Shown: one piece after another, positions 7,719 to 15,268 of the stretch
Layout: the number at the start of each line of letters is the position of its first letter
Position numbering within the stretch: position 1 is the first letter of the stretch
Origin: Azoarcus sp. TTM-91
Lineage (GTDB): Bacteria > Pseudomonadota > Gammaproteobacteria > Burkholderiales > Rhodocyclaceae
Assembly: GCF_012911025.1 (NCBI RefSeq)
Contig: NZ_WUEI01000023.1
Span: 1-59,193 of the forward strand
DNA length: 59,193 nucleotides
Direction of reading: 5' to 3'
Made by a program: the position numbers and the translations under genes
Notes under the pieces: model-generated
The model's database searches: none
The model's input: the letters and a program-made list of their open reading frames with translations, nothing else
Told to the model about the DNA's origin: nothing

Positions 7719-8921
7719 ATGAACGCCAAGATCCTGAGCCTCGCGCTGGCGGCCGCCTGCCTGCCGCTTTCCGTTCCGGCCACCGCGGCCGACGAGTTTT
7801 CCGAATGCCTCGCCCGCCTGCGCGGTGAGGCGCCCGCCAAGGGCGTCACCGCCGCGACCTTCGACACCGCCACCGCCGCGCTGCAGCCGGACATGGCGGT
7901 GATCGGCCTGCTCGATGCCCAGCCAGAGTTCGTCACCCCGATCTGGGATTACCTCGCCGGGCTGGTGGACGAAGAGCGCGTGGCCGACGGCCGCGCCATG
8001 CTGGCGCAGTGGCAAGCGGTGCTGGCGCGGGTGGAGGCGGAGTACGGCGTCGATCCGGCCACGGTGGTGGCGGTGTGGGGCGTGGAGAGCAACTACGGGC
8101 GCAACTTCGGCAGCCGCTCGCTGCTGACCTCGCTGTCCACCCTGTCCTGCTTCGGCCGCCGCCAGCCTTATTTCCGCGGCGAGTTCTTCGCCACCATGAA
8201 GATCATGCAGGACGAGCACATGGCGCCGGAGCGACTGGTCGGCTCCTGGGCGGGCGCCTTCGGCCACACCCAGTTCATGCCTTCCACCTACCTGCGGCTG
8301 GCGGTGGATTTTGACGGCGATGGCCGTCGCGACCTGGTGGACAGCGTGCCGGACGCCCTGGCCTCCACCGCCAACTACCTGCGCAAGTCCAACTGGCAGC
8401 CGGGCCAGCGCTGGGGCTTCGAGGTGAAGCTGCCGGCGGGGCTGGACACCTCGGGTGCCGGCCGGCGCAACAAGAAGCCGATGTCGGAGTGGGCGGCGCG
8501 CGGCTTGCGCCAGGTGGATGGCAGCGCGCTGCCGGCGGGCGCGACGCCGGCCGGCCTGTTGCTGCCGGCGGGGCCGCAGGGGCCGGCCTTCCTCGTCACC
8601 CGCAACTTCGACGCCATCTATTCCTACAACGCCGCCGAGAGCTACGCGCTGGCCATCGCCCATCTGTCGGACCGCCTGCGCGGCGGCCAGCCCTTCGCCA
8701 CGCCGTGGCCGACCGACGATGCCGGCCTGTCGCGCGCCGAGCGGCGCGAGCTGCAGACCTTGCTGATCGCCCGCGGCTACGACATCGGCAACCCGGACGG
8801 GATGATAGGTGCGCGCACCCGCGAGGCCATCCAGGCCGTGCAGCGCGAGCTGGGCCTGGAGGCGGACGGGCGCGCAGGGCAGAAGATCCTTACTGCGCTG
8901 CGCCGTTCACCGCATCGCTGA
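7719..8921 (+). CDS. Lytic murein transglycosylase, MltB/SLT_2 family with peptidoglycan-binding domain
   Basis: 400-residue periplasmic enzyme cutting the MurNAc-GlcNAc bond of peptidoglycan. A signal peptide covers residues 1-23 (ILSLALAAACLPLSVPATAA). The SLT_2 catalytic domain includes VVAVWGVESNYGRNFGS, whose Glu is the catalytic acid, and GAFGHTQFMPSTY. A C-terminal PG_binding_1 domain runs over the last 60 residues (LLIARGYDIGNPDG, TREAIQAVQRELGL). TTAAAAT just upstream (7704-7710) may be the -10 box. No lipobox is seen, so it is probably soluble. Its 3' end overlaps the convergent psiF-like gene by 32 bases. Confidence 0.92.
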   Translation: MNAKILSLALAAACLPLSVPATAADEFSECLARLRGEAPAKGVTAATFDTATAALQPDMAVIGLLDAQPEFVTPIWDYLAGLVDEERVADGRAMLAQWQAVLARVEAEYGVDPATVVAVWGVESNYGRNFGSRSLLTSLSTLSCFGRRQPYFRGEFFATMKIMQDEHMAPERLVGSWAGAFGHTQFMPSTYLRLAVDFDGDGRRDLVDSVPDALASTANYLRKSNWQPGQRWGFEVKLPAGLDTSGAGRRNKKPMSEWAARGLRQVDGSALPAGATPAGLLLPAGPQGPAFLVTRNFDAIYSYNAAESYALAIAHLSDRLRGGQPFATPWPTDDAGLSRAERRELQTLLIARGYDIGNPDGMIGARTREAIQAVQRELGLEADGRAGQKILTALRRSPHR

Positions 8922-9168
8922 CGCACTTCTTGACGAAGCTGGCCTTGGCGGCGCCGGCCAGCTTCTTCTCGGTGGCGCTGGCGGAGCACATGGTGTTGGC
9001 GTCCTTCTCGCACTTTTTCAGGAAGCTGCTGCGCGCGGCGCCGGCGAGTTTCTTCTCGTCGGCGCGCGCCGTGCAGGCCCCTGCGGGCGCATCGGCTGCG
9101 TAGGCGGCGGTGGCGAACAGGCCGCTGCCGATCACGGCGGCGGCAAGCAGGGCGGGCAATGTACGCAT
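8890..9168 (-). CDS. PsiF-repeat small secreted protein
   Basis: 92-residue protein with a signal peptide (MRTLPALLAAAVIGSGLFATAAYA). It has two copies of the PsiF repeat, each a EKKLAGAA(R/K)xSFxKKC block with paired Cys and Lys. PsiF-type proteins are linked to phosphate starvation in enterobacteria, but their biochemical role is unknown. Met at 9168 was chosen because it opens the signal peptide. The last 32 bases are shared with the 3' end of the transglycosylase gene on the other strand. Confidence 0.85.
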   Translation of the reverse strand: MRTLPALLAAAVIGSGLFATAAYAADAPAGACTARADEKKLAGAARSSFLKKCEKDANTMCSASATEKKLAGAAKASFVKKCVSDAVNGAAQ

Positions 9169-9266
9169 CTTGTTTTCTCTCCTGGGACGGGCCCGGACGG
9201 GCCGCATTCCCCAGTCTAGAAGCGGCCGCGGCGGCTAGCCATCATGCGCCGCGGCACGTTGCGCGC

Positions 9267-9551
9267 TTACGACAAGGATTGCCGCAGCGCATGCTCCGCA
9301 TCGTCTGCAGCCATTGCGTCGCGGCGTTCGGCCACGGTGCGCTCACCCCAGCGGCGGGGGTTGCCGCACATCCAGCAACTGCACGGCGCCGGCGTACGGG
9401 CGCGCACGGCCGCGTAGCGCTGACGCTCGGCGTCTGCCAGGCGCCAGCTGGGCGGAAAGGGGTTCTGGCAGGCGCGTCTCAGCCAGCGGGCCTTGAGGCG
9501 GGCGAGGTGATGACGGCGCAGCGCCCGTGTTCGTTTTCGCTCGTTTTCCAT
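9267..9551 (-). CDS. Small conserved hypothetical protein with CSCWMCGNPR motif
   Basis: 94 residues. A very basic N-terminus (MENERKRTRALRRHHLARLKAR) precedes CSCWMCGNPRRWGERT near residues 57-72. The CxCxxCGNPR pattern recurs in small uncharacterised bacterial proteins and suggests metal or RNA binding. GGAGAGCATC precedes the ATG, a good ribosome site. It appears monocistronic. Function unknown. Confidence 0.7.
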   Translation of the reverse strand: MENERKRTRALRRHHLARLKARWLRRACQNPFPPSWRLADAERQRYAAVRARTPAPCSCWMCGNPRRWGERTVAERRDAMAADDAEHALRQSLS

Positions 9552-9609
9552 GATGCTCTCCGATTGCGGCCGGCACCCGGTGTGGGGCCGGCCATGCGTA
9601 TCGGAAAGC

Positions 9610-9644
9610 CGCCCGCCGGTTGATTGCAGCGCAGCCGGCGGGCG
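9610..9644. repeat. Perfect 10-bp inverted repeat upstream of the first flagellin
   Basis: CGCCCGCCGG (9610-9619) pairs with CCGGCGGGCG (9635-9644) across a 15-base loop. There is no T-run. It lies between the small Cys-rich gene and the flagellin promoter element. Role unknown. Confidence 0.5.
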
Positions 9645-9717
9645 TGGCAGGAATGGGGGTAGAGCTGCATCCAGAAGCCTGAGTGTTGGGTGGTGAGGTG
9701 GTTTGATACGGCGTCGA

Positions 9718-9746
9718 TTTAAGTCCGCCGTCTGGCGGGTCGCCTT
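9718..9746 (+). promoter_or_regulatory. Conserved promoter-like element before flagellin 1
   Basis: TTTAAGTCCG, a spacer of about ten bases, then GGGTCGCCTT. The same pair recurs 1.1 kb later before flagellin 2. Position and sharing point to the flagellar sigma factor, but the match to TAAA-N15-GCCGATAA is weak, so the assignment is inference. Confidence 0.5.
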
Positions 9747-9804
9747 CGGAAAGGGAGGGCGACTGCATTATGCCCCCGCCACCAAACCGCCAGGAGTACT
9801 TGTC

Positions 9805-10689
9805 ATGCTTAGCCTACACACCAATGCCGCCGCGCTCTCCACGACTGCCGCCGTTGGCAGCAACCAGAAGGCGCTGTCCACCTCGATGACCCGCCTGGGC
9901 ACCGGCTACCGGATCAACTCGGCGATGGATGATGCCGCCGGCCTGCAGATCGCGACTCGTCTCGAGGCACAGACGCGCGGCATGTCGGTCGCGATGCGCA
10001 ACACCCAGAACGGCATCTCGATGATGCAGGTCGCCGAAGGCGCCTTCGAGGAAGTGACCAACATCCTGATGCGGATGAAGGACCTTGCGACCGAATCCGC
10101 CACCGCGTCGGCCACCGACGACGACCGCACCGCGATGCAGTCCGAGTTCGACGCCCTCGGCTCCGAGCTGGCCAACATCATCCAGAACACCTCCTTCGGC
10201 GGCGAGAAGCTGTTCAGCAGCGGCACCACGCTGGACGGCACCGGCGGCAAGCTGTCGGATGCGCTGACCTTCCAGATCGGCGCCACCTCCGACGAAACCA
10301 TGGAAGTCGACGCCAGTGACGCGCTGGGCGACCTCGCCACCGCGCTGGCCGACATCAGCACCATGTTCGCCGCCACCCCGGCCGCCGGCACCGAAATCAG
10401 CGCCGCCACCGACGCCAACACGATGATCGACACCATCGCCGACGCGCTGGACGACGTCGGTTCCCTGCGCTCGCAATTGGGCGCGGCGTCCAACCGGCTG
10501 GACCATGTCTACAACAACCTGTCGAACATGAGCACCAACACGACGGAAGCGCGCAGCCGGATCATGGACGTGGATTACGCCAGCGAAACCGCCAACATGA
10601 CGAGCAAGCAACTGCTGATGCAGGCCAGCACCTCGATGCTGAAGCAGAGCAGCAGCATGTCCCAGCTGGTGCTGAGCCTGATGCAGTAA
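9805..10689 (+). CDS. Flagellin 1 (short, lateral-type)
   Basis: 294-residue filament subunit. The N-terminal D0/D1 region starts MLSLHTNAAALSTTAAVGSN and has the conserved GYRINSAMDDAAGLQIATRL block. The C-terminal D1/D0 region ends TSMLKQSSSMSQLVLSLMQ. Only a short central segment separates them, so the surface domains D2/D3 are missing, as in many lateral flagellins. AGGAG lies nine bases before the ATG. Both ends are nearly identical to flagellin 2. It is exported through the FlhA/FlhB gate, probably escorted by FliS and transcribed by the flagellar sigma factor. LafA is the likely functional name. Confidence 0.95.
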   Translation: MLSLHTNAAALSTTAAVGSNQKALSTSMTRLGTGYRINSAMDDAAGLQIATRLEAQTRGMSVAMRNTQNGISMMQVAEGAFEEVTNILMRMKDLATESATASATDDDRTAMQSEFDALGSELANIIQNTSFGGEKLFSSGTTLDGTGGKLSDALTFQIGATSDETMEVDASDALGDLATALADISTMFAATPAAGTEISAATDANTMIDTIADALDDVGSLRSQLGAASNRLDHVYNNLSNMSTNTTEARSRIMDVDYASETANMTSKQLLMQASTSMLKQSSSMSQLVLSLMQ

Positions 10690-10741
10690 GTCTGCGCTGA
10701 CCTCCGGCGGCAAGCCGGATGTCATGAAAGCAGAAGGAAAG

Positions 10742-10769
10742 ACGGTCGCCGCGGCGGCCGTTTTTTTTT
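10742..10769 (+). terminator. Intrinsic terminator after flagellin 1
   Basis: ACGGTCGCC (10742-10750) pairs with GGCGGCCGT with one G-U pair, followed by nine T. It separates the two flagellin units. Confidence 0.85.
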
Positions 10770-10835
10770 GCCTCCGTCGCCCGCCGGACAGCGTGAACGA
10801 ACGCCGGCTCCGGGCGCTCTTTTCACGCAATCCGG

Positions 10836-10864
10836 TTTAAGTCCGCAGGCCACCGGGTCGCCTT
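10836..10864 (+). promoter_or_regulatory. Conserved promoter-like element before flagellin 2
   Basis: Second copy of the TTTAAGTCCG ... GGGTCGCCTT element. The leader after it, including GAGGGCGA and CCAGGAGTACTTG, also matches the first flagellin leader. Each gene thus has its own late promoter. Confidence 0.5.
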
Positions 10865-10921
10865 GTATCAGTGAGGGCGAGCAGCAGGCGCCCGTCACCA
10901 ACCCAGCCAGGAGTACTTGCC

Positions 10922-11803
10922 ATGCTTAGCCTACACACCAACGCCGCCGCGCTCTCCACGACTGCCGCCGTTGGCAGCAACCAGAAGGCGCTGTCCACCT
11001 CGATGACCCGCCTGGGCACCGGCTACCGGATCAACTCGGCGATGGATGATGCCGCCGGCCTGCAGATCGCGACTCGTCTCGAGGCGCAGACGCGCGGCAT
11101 GTCGGTCGCGATGCGCAACACCCAGAACGGCATCTCGATGATGCAGGTCGCCGAAGGCGCCTTCGAGGAAGTGACCAACATCCTGATGCGGATGAAGGAC
11201 CTTGCGACCGAATCCGCCACCGCGTCGGCCACCGACGACGACCGCACCGCGATGCAGTCCGAGTTCGACGCCCTGGGCTCCGAACTGGCCAACATCATCG
11301 GCAACACCTCCTTCGGCGGTGAGAAGCTGTTCGGCGCCGTCGGCGGCCCGGACGGCAAGCTGTCCGCCGCGCTGACCTTCCAGATCGGCGCCACCTCCGA
11401 CGAAACCATGGAAGTGGACGCCTCCACCGCTCTCACCGGCCTGGATACCGCGCTGGGCGGCATCAGCTCCTTCTACAACGCCACCACGCCCACCGCCATC
11501 GGCACCGAGATCGACGACGCCACCGCGGCCAACGGCATGATCGACACCATCGCCGATGCGCTGGACGACGTGGGCGAGCTGCGCTCCCAGCTGGGCGCGG
11601 CGTCCAACCGGCTGGACCATGTCTACAACAACCTGTCGAACATGAGCACCAACACGACGGAAGCGCGCAGCCGGATCATGGACGTGGATTACGCCAGCGA
11701 AACCGCCAACATGACCAGCAAGCAACTGCTGATGCAGGCCAGCACCTCGATGCTGAAGCAGAGCAGCAGCATGTCCCAGCTGGTGCTGAGCCTGATGCAG
11801 TAA
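10922..11803 (+). CDS. Flagellin 2 (short, lateral-type)
   Basis: 293-residue paralogue of flagellin 1. The first 145 or so and last 70 residues are almost identical to it at both protein and DNA level. The central stretch (about 150-225) differs and is slightly shorter. AGGAG lies nine bases before the ATG. A separate promoter-like element and terminator flank it, so the two filaments subunits can be made independently. The pattern of identical ends and a divergent middle suggests duplication kept uniform by gene conversion. Confidence 0.95.
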   Translation: MLSLHTNAAALSTTAAVGSNQKALSTSMTRLGTGYRINSAMDDAAGLQIATRLEAQTRGMSVAMRNTQNGISMMQVAEGAFEEVTNILMRMKDLATESATASATDDDRTAMQSEFDALGSELANIIGNTSFGGEKLFGAVGGPDGKLSAALTFQIGATSDETMEVDASTALTGLDTALGGISSFYNATTPTAIGTEIDDATAANGMIDTIADALDDVGELRSQLGAASNRLDHVYNNLSNMSTNTTEARSRIMDVDYASETANMTSKQLLMQASTSMLKQSSSMSQLVLSLMQ

Positions 11804-11851
11804 GCGCTCGGCGTTTTGCGGCCCCGCGCTCGCGGGGCCGTCCGAAGGCAG

Positions 11852-11882
11852 AGCCGACCGCAGCCGCGGGCGGCTTTTTTTT
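11852..11882 (+). terminator. Intrinsic terminator after flagellin 2
   Basis: AGCCGACCGC (11852-11861) and GCGGGCGGCT (11866-11875) form a stem with one mismatch, then eight T. A second GC-rich hairpin (CGGCCCCGCG / CGCGGGGCCG) precedes it. Confidence 0.8.
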
Positions 11883-11924
11883 CGCACGCGGCCTGCGTGC
11901 GGACTGCAAGTGGAGGGCTAGAAG

Positions 11925-12917
11925 ATGAGCGTGGGACGGGTTGCAGCGGTCGTCCATACCCAGGCCATACATCCCCATGGCGGCAACGAAGCCAGGTCAT
12001 TGCCGAATGCCGGCGACACCTTGCGCCTGACCTTCTCCGAGGCGCTGGGCGACGATCTGCTGGCGCGCACCGAGGATGGACTGTCCTTGCGTCTGGGGGG
12101 CCTGGGGCGCCTCAGCCGGGATCTCGCCCCGGGTGACGTGCTGATGTTGAAAGTGCTCTCGACCGCGCCGCGGCTGGAACTGGAGCTGTTCGGCAACCTC
12201 GGCGCACGCGGCGGCGCGGCGGCCCCGCCGGCGGCGAACGCCGAGCCGGCGGCCATGCGGCTGGATCAGGCCGCGCTGCGGCAGATCTCCTGGCATGTGC
12301 CCGATCCGGCAACGTTGGCCCAGGGCTGGCGCCACCTGGTGCTGGGTGTAGGCATGGACGAGCCGCTGGCGCGGGCGCAGCTCGCCGGCATGCAGGCCAT
12401 GTTCGCCCCCGCCGCCGGCCTGGCGGACACCGCCCCGAACGTGGCGCCGGCCCAGGTGGAGCGCTGGATCTTCCCGGTGTTCGCCTGGGGCGGCGTGCCG
12501 GCGATGCTGCGGGTGCTGCCGGTGGAAGAGGAGGAGGGCACGCCGCCGCGGCGCCGGCTGCGCACTTATGCGCTGCGGCTGGAACTGGTGTTGCCCGGCC
12601 TCGGCCATGTGGTCATCCAGGTGCAGGGCGGCGGAGGCGGCGTGCAGCTCAGCCTGGGCGTGGAGCGCCGTGAAGGCATGCCGACGGTGCGCGATGCCCT
12701 GCCGGCCATCGCCACCGCCATGGCCAGCGCCGACCTGCGGCTGCTGAAGGTGGCGCTGATGCACGGCCAGCCGCCGATCACCGTGCCCGCGCTGGCCGGT
12801 CTGTCACCCGGCACCGCGGCAGCGGCCCTGGCGCCCGGCCTGTTCCGGGCAGCGGCGGAAGTGGCGGTGGTATTGCTGGGTTGCGCGATGGCGAAGGACA
12901 ACCGCGCGCGGGCTTGA
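11925..12917 (+). CDS. FliK-like hypothetical protein (hook-length-control C-domain look)
   Basis: 330 residues, no signal peptide. Residues 200-285 have the alternating pattern of the FliK C-terminal (Flg_hook) domain: LRLELVLPGLGHVVIQVQ, a Gly-rich turn, LSLGVERREG, then an Ala-rich helix and LLKVALMHG. A Pro/Ala linker lies near 100. GGAGG precedes the ATG. A second FliK-like gene is in the fliE operon, so this may be a paralogue serving another flagellum, or an unrelated protein of similar composition. It lies between the flagellins and the export operon. Confidence 0.6.
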   Translation: MSVGRVAAVVHTQAIHPHGGNEARSLPNAGDTLRLTFSEALGDDLLARTEDGLSLRLGGLGRLSRDLAPGDVLMLKVLSTAPRLELELFGNLGARGGAAAPPAANAEPAAMRLDQAALRQISWHVPDPATLAQGWRHLVLGVGMDEPLARAQLAGMQAMFAPAAGLADTAPNVAPAQVERWIFPVFAWGGVPAMLRVLPVEEEEGTPPRRRLRTYALRLELVLPGLGHVVIQVQGGGGGVQLSLGVERREGMPTVRDALPAIATAMASADLRLLKVALMHGQPPITVPALAGLSPGTAAAALAPGLFRAAAEVAVVLLGCAMAKDNRARA

Positions 12918-12944
12918 GCGGGTAGAGGGGGAAGGAGAGGAAGA

Positions 12945-12974
12945 GCCGGGATTGCTGCGTGCAGCAATCCCGGC
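12945..12974. repeat. Perfect 14-bp hairpin between convergent units
   Basis: GCCGGGATTGCTGC (12945-12958) and its exact complement (12961-12974) are separated by two bases. Flanking GGGTAGAGGGGG and CCCCCTCTGCCC can extend the stem. It sits between the FliK-like gene and the end of the leftward export operon, and may mark RNA ends on both strands. Confidence 0.6.
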
Positions 12975-13033
12975 GGGCCGCCCCCTCTGCCCGGCCCCCA
13001 GTCCCTAGTCCTGCAAACAGATGCAGCTCGTCG

Positions 13034-13068
13034 AAAAAACGCCGCAGAGTTGCAGGTGCAGCGGTTTT
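13034..13068 (-). terminator. Possible terminator of the fliM-flhA operon
   Basis: On the minus strand a CCGC ... GCGG stem with an inner TGCA/TGCA pairing is followed by a six-T run, 100 bases after the flhA stop. The stem is short, so support is moderate. Confidence 0.4.
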
Positions 13069-13167
13069 CTCCGAACGTGGGAGAGGGGGCGCGGGAGAGG
13101 GGAAGGCCTTCAAACCCGGCGCAGCCGTTCTTGCTGAGCGCCCTCAAGCCAGCGCCGCACCTCGAAC

Positions 13168-15255
13168 TCACCCCAGCGAGCCCACGATGCTCACCTCCCG
13201 CTGCTCGGGAATCTCGTTGTAGGACAGCACATGCAGCCCCGGCGCGAACAGGCGGGCGTAGCGCGCCAGCAGCGGGCGCACCTGCGGCATCACCAGCAGC
13301 AGTGGTGGCGTGCCCTGCTGCTTCATCTGTTCCCGCGCCAGCGGCATGTTGCTCTGCAGCTGGGCGAGCAGGTTGGGGTCTATCGGGAAGTTGTCCAGCG
13401 CCACCTTGCCGGCCTGGCGGGCCTGGTTCAGGGAGCCCAGCAGCATGTTCTCCAGCTCGCCGCCGAGGTTGAAGGCCTTCATCTCGCCGCTGTTGCCGAC
13501 GATGCCGGCGACGATCTGGCGGCGCAGGGTGCAGCGCACTTCGGCGGCGAGCAGGATGGGCTCCTTGGTGGCCTCGGCGTTCTCCAGCAGCGTGGTGGCG
13601 ATGGGCACGATGTCCTTCAGCGACACGTTCTCCGCCAGCAAGGTGCGGAACACCTTGAGCAGCTGGCTGTGGTTGAGCGCCTTCTCCAGCGCGCCGGAGA
13701 GCTTGGGCGCCAGCGCCGCCAGCCGCTCCATCAGCGCTGGTACGTCTTCATGCCGCAGCAGCTCCGGCAGGTTGTCGCGCATCACCTTGGAGAGGTGGGT
13801 GGCGATCACGCTGGCGCCGTCCACCACCTGGTAGCCCATGCCCAGCGCATGGGCCTTGTCCTGCGCGGCGATCCACACCACCGCCATGCCGTAGGCCGGG
13901 TCTATGCCGGGAATGCCGTCCACCTCGCCATATACCTGGGGCGAGGGAATCGCCATCAGGCGGTCGGCCAGGATCTCGCCCTGGGCGACGCTGGTGCCGG
14001 AGAGCTGGATGGCGTACTGGCTGGGCTTGAGTGCGAGGTCGTCGCGTATCGCCACCGGCGGCAGCAGGATGCCCAGGGTCTCGCTCATGGTCTGGCGCAC
14101 GCCCTTCACCCGGCGCGACAGCGGCGCGTCATGCGCCTGGTCGATCAGGCCGACCAGCTTGTAGCCCACCGCCACCGCCAGCGGCTCGACGAAGGGCAGG
14201 GCGCGCCAGTCCAGCTCCGGCGGGCGTTCCGCCACCAGCGCGGTCTCCACCGCCTCCATGTCCGCCGGCGCGGGCCGTGGCCCCAGCTTGCTCACTCGCC
14301 AGGCGACGAAGGCGAGCACCGCGGCGAAGGTGAGGAAGGTGGCCCACGGCATGCCGGGGATGATGCCCAGCGCCAGCATCAGCGCGGCGGCAGCGTACAG
14401 CACCTGGGGCGAGGCCAGCAGCTGGGTGCCCAGCTGCTGTTCGAAGTCGCCGGCGTCGCTGACGCGGGTGACGATGATGGCGGCGGCGGCCGACAGCAGC
14501 AGCGCCGGAATCTGCGCCACCAGGCCGTCGCCGATGGTGAGCAGCGAGTACAGGCGGAAGGAGTCGCCCAGCGACAGGTCGTACATCAGCGCGCCGATGG
14601 CGATGCCGCCGACCATGTTGATGAGCAGGATGAGGATGCCGGCGATGGCGTCGCCGCGCACGAACTTGGAGGCGCCGTCCATGGCGCCGTAGAAGTCCGC
14701 CTCGGCTGCCACCTCGCGCCGCCGCGCCTGCGCCTTTTCCTGGTTGATGAGGCCGGCGTTGAGGTCGGCGTCGATCGCCATCTGCTTGCCCGGCAGCGCG
14801 TCCAGCGTGAAGCGGGCGGAGACCTCGGAGATGCGCTCCGCGCCCTTGGTGACGACGACGAAGTTGATGATCATCAGGATGACGAACACCACCAGGCCGA
14901 CGACGAAGTTGCCGCCTATCACCACATGGCCGAAAGCCTCGATGACCTGGCCGGCGGCGTGGGTGCCTTCGTGGCCGTGCAGCAGCACTACCCGGGTGGA
15001 GGCCACGTTCAGCGCCAGCCGCAGCAGGGTGGTGGCGAGGATCACCGTGGGGAACACCGAGAAATCCAGCGGCCGCTTGGCGGTCACGCTCACCAGCACG
15101 ATGATCAGCGCCATCACGATGTTGAAGGTGAACAGCACGTCCAGTACCACCGGCGGCAGCGGCAGGATCAGCATCGCCAGCAGGGCGAGCAGGAACAGCG
15201 GCGCGACGATGCGGTAGCGGCGCAGGTCGGCGAGGAGGCGGGCGAGGTAGCTCAT
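13168..15255 (-). CDS. flhA: Flagellar export gate protein FlhA
   Basis: 695-residue inner-membrane component of the flagellar type III export gate; its cytosolic domain docks chaperone-substrate complexes. About eight membrane segments lie in the first 320 residues, with the FHIPEP-family features RISEVSARFTLDALPGKQMAID and a proton-pathway region. The cytosolic domain fills the rest (LGILLPPVAIRDD, EVPALMERL-like helices, LSYNEIPEQREVSIVGSLG at the end). It is the last gene of the leftward operon, 13 bases after flhB. In lateral systems the equivalent is LfhA. Confidence 0.97.
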   Translation of the reverse strand: MSYLARLLADLRRYRIVAPLFLLALLAMLILPLPPVVLDVLFTFNIVMALIIVLVSVTAKRPLDFSVFPTVILATTLLRLALNVASTRVVLLHGHEGTHAAGQVIEAFGHVVIGGNFVVGLVVFVILMIINFVVVTKGAERISEVSARFTLDALPGKQMAIDADLNAGLINQEKAQARRREVAAEADFYGAMDGASKFVRGDAIAGILILLINMVGGIAIGALMYDLSLGDSFRLYSLLTIGDGLVAQIPALLLSAAAAIIVTRVSDAGDFEQQLGTQLLASPQVLYAAAALMLALGIIPGMPWATFLTFAAVLAFVAWRVSKLGPRPAPADMEAVETALVAERPPELDWRALPFVEPLAVAVGYKLVGLIDQAHDAPLSRRVKGVRQTMSETLGILLPPVAIRDDLALKPSQYAIQLSGTSVAQGEILADRLMAIPSPQVYGEVDGIPGIDPAYGMAVVWIAAQDKAHALGMGYQVVDGASVIATHLSKVMRDNLPELLRHEDVPALMERLAALAPKLSGALEKALNHSQLLKVFRTLLAENVSLKDIVPIATTLLENAEATKEPILLAAEVRCTLRRQIVAGIVGNSGEMKAFNLGGELENMLLGSLNQARQAGKVALDNFPIDPNLLAQLQSNMPLAREQMKQQGTPPLLLVMPQVRPLLARYARLFAPGLHVLSYNEIPEQREVSIVGSLG

Positions 15256-15268
15256 GGCGTAAACGTCT

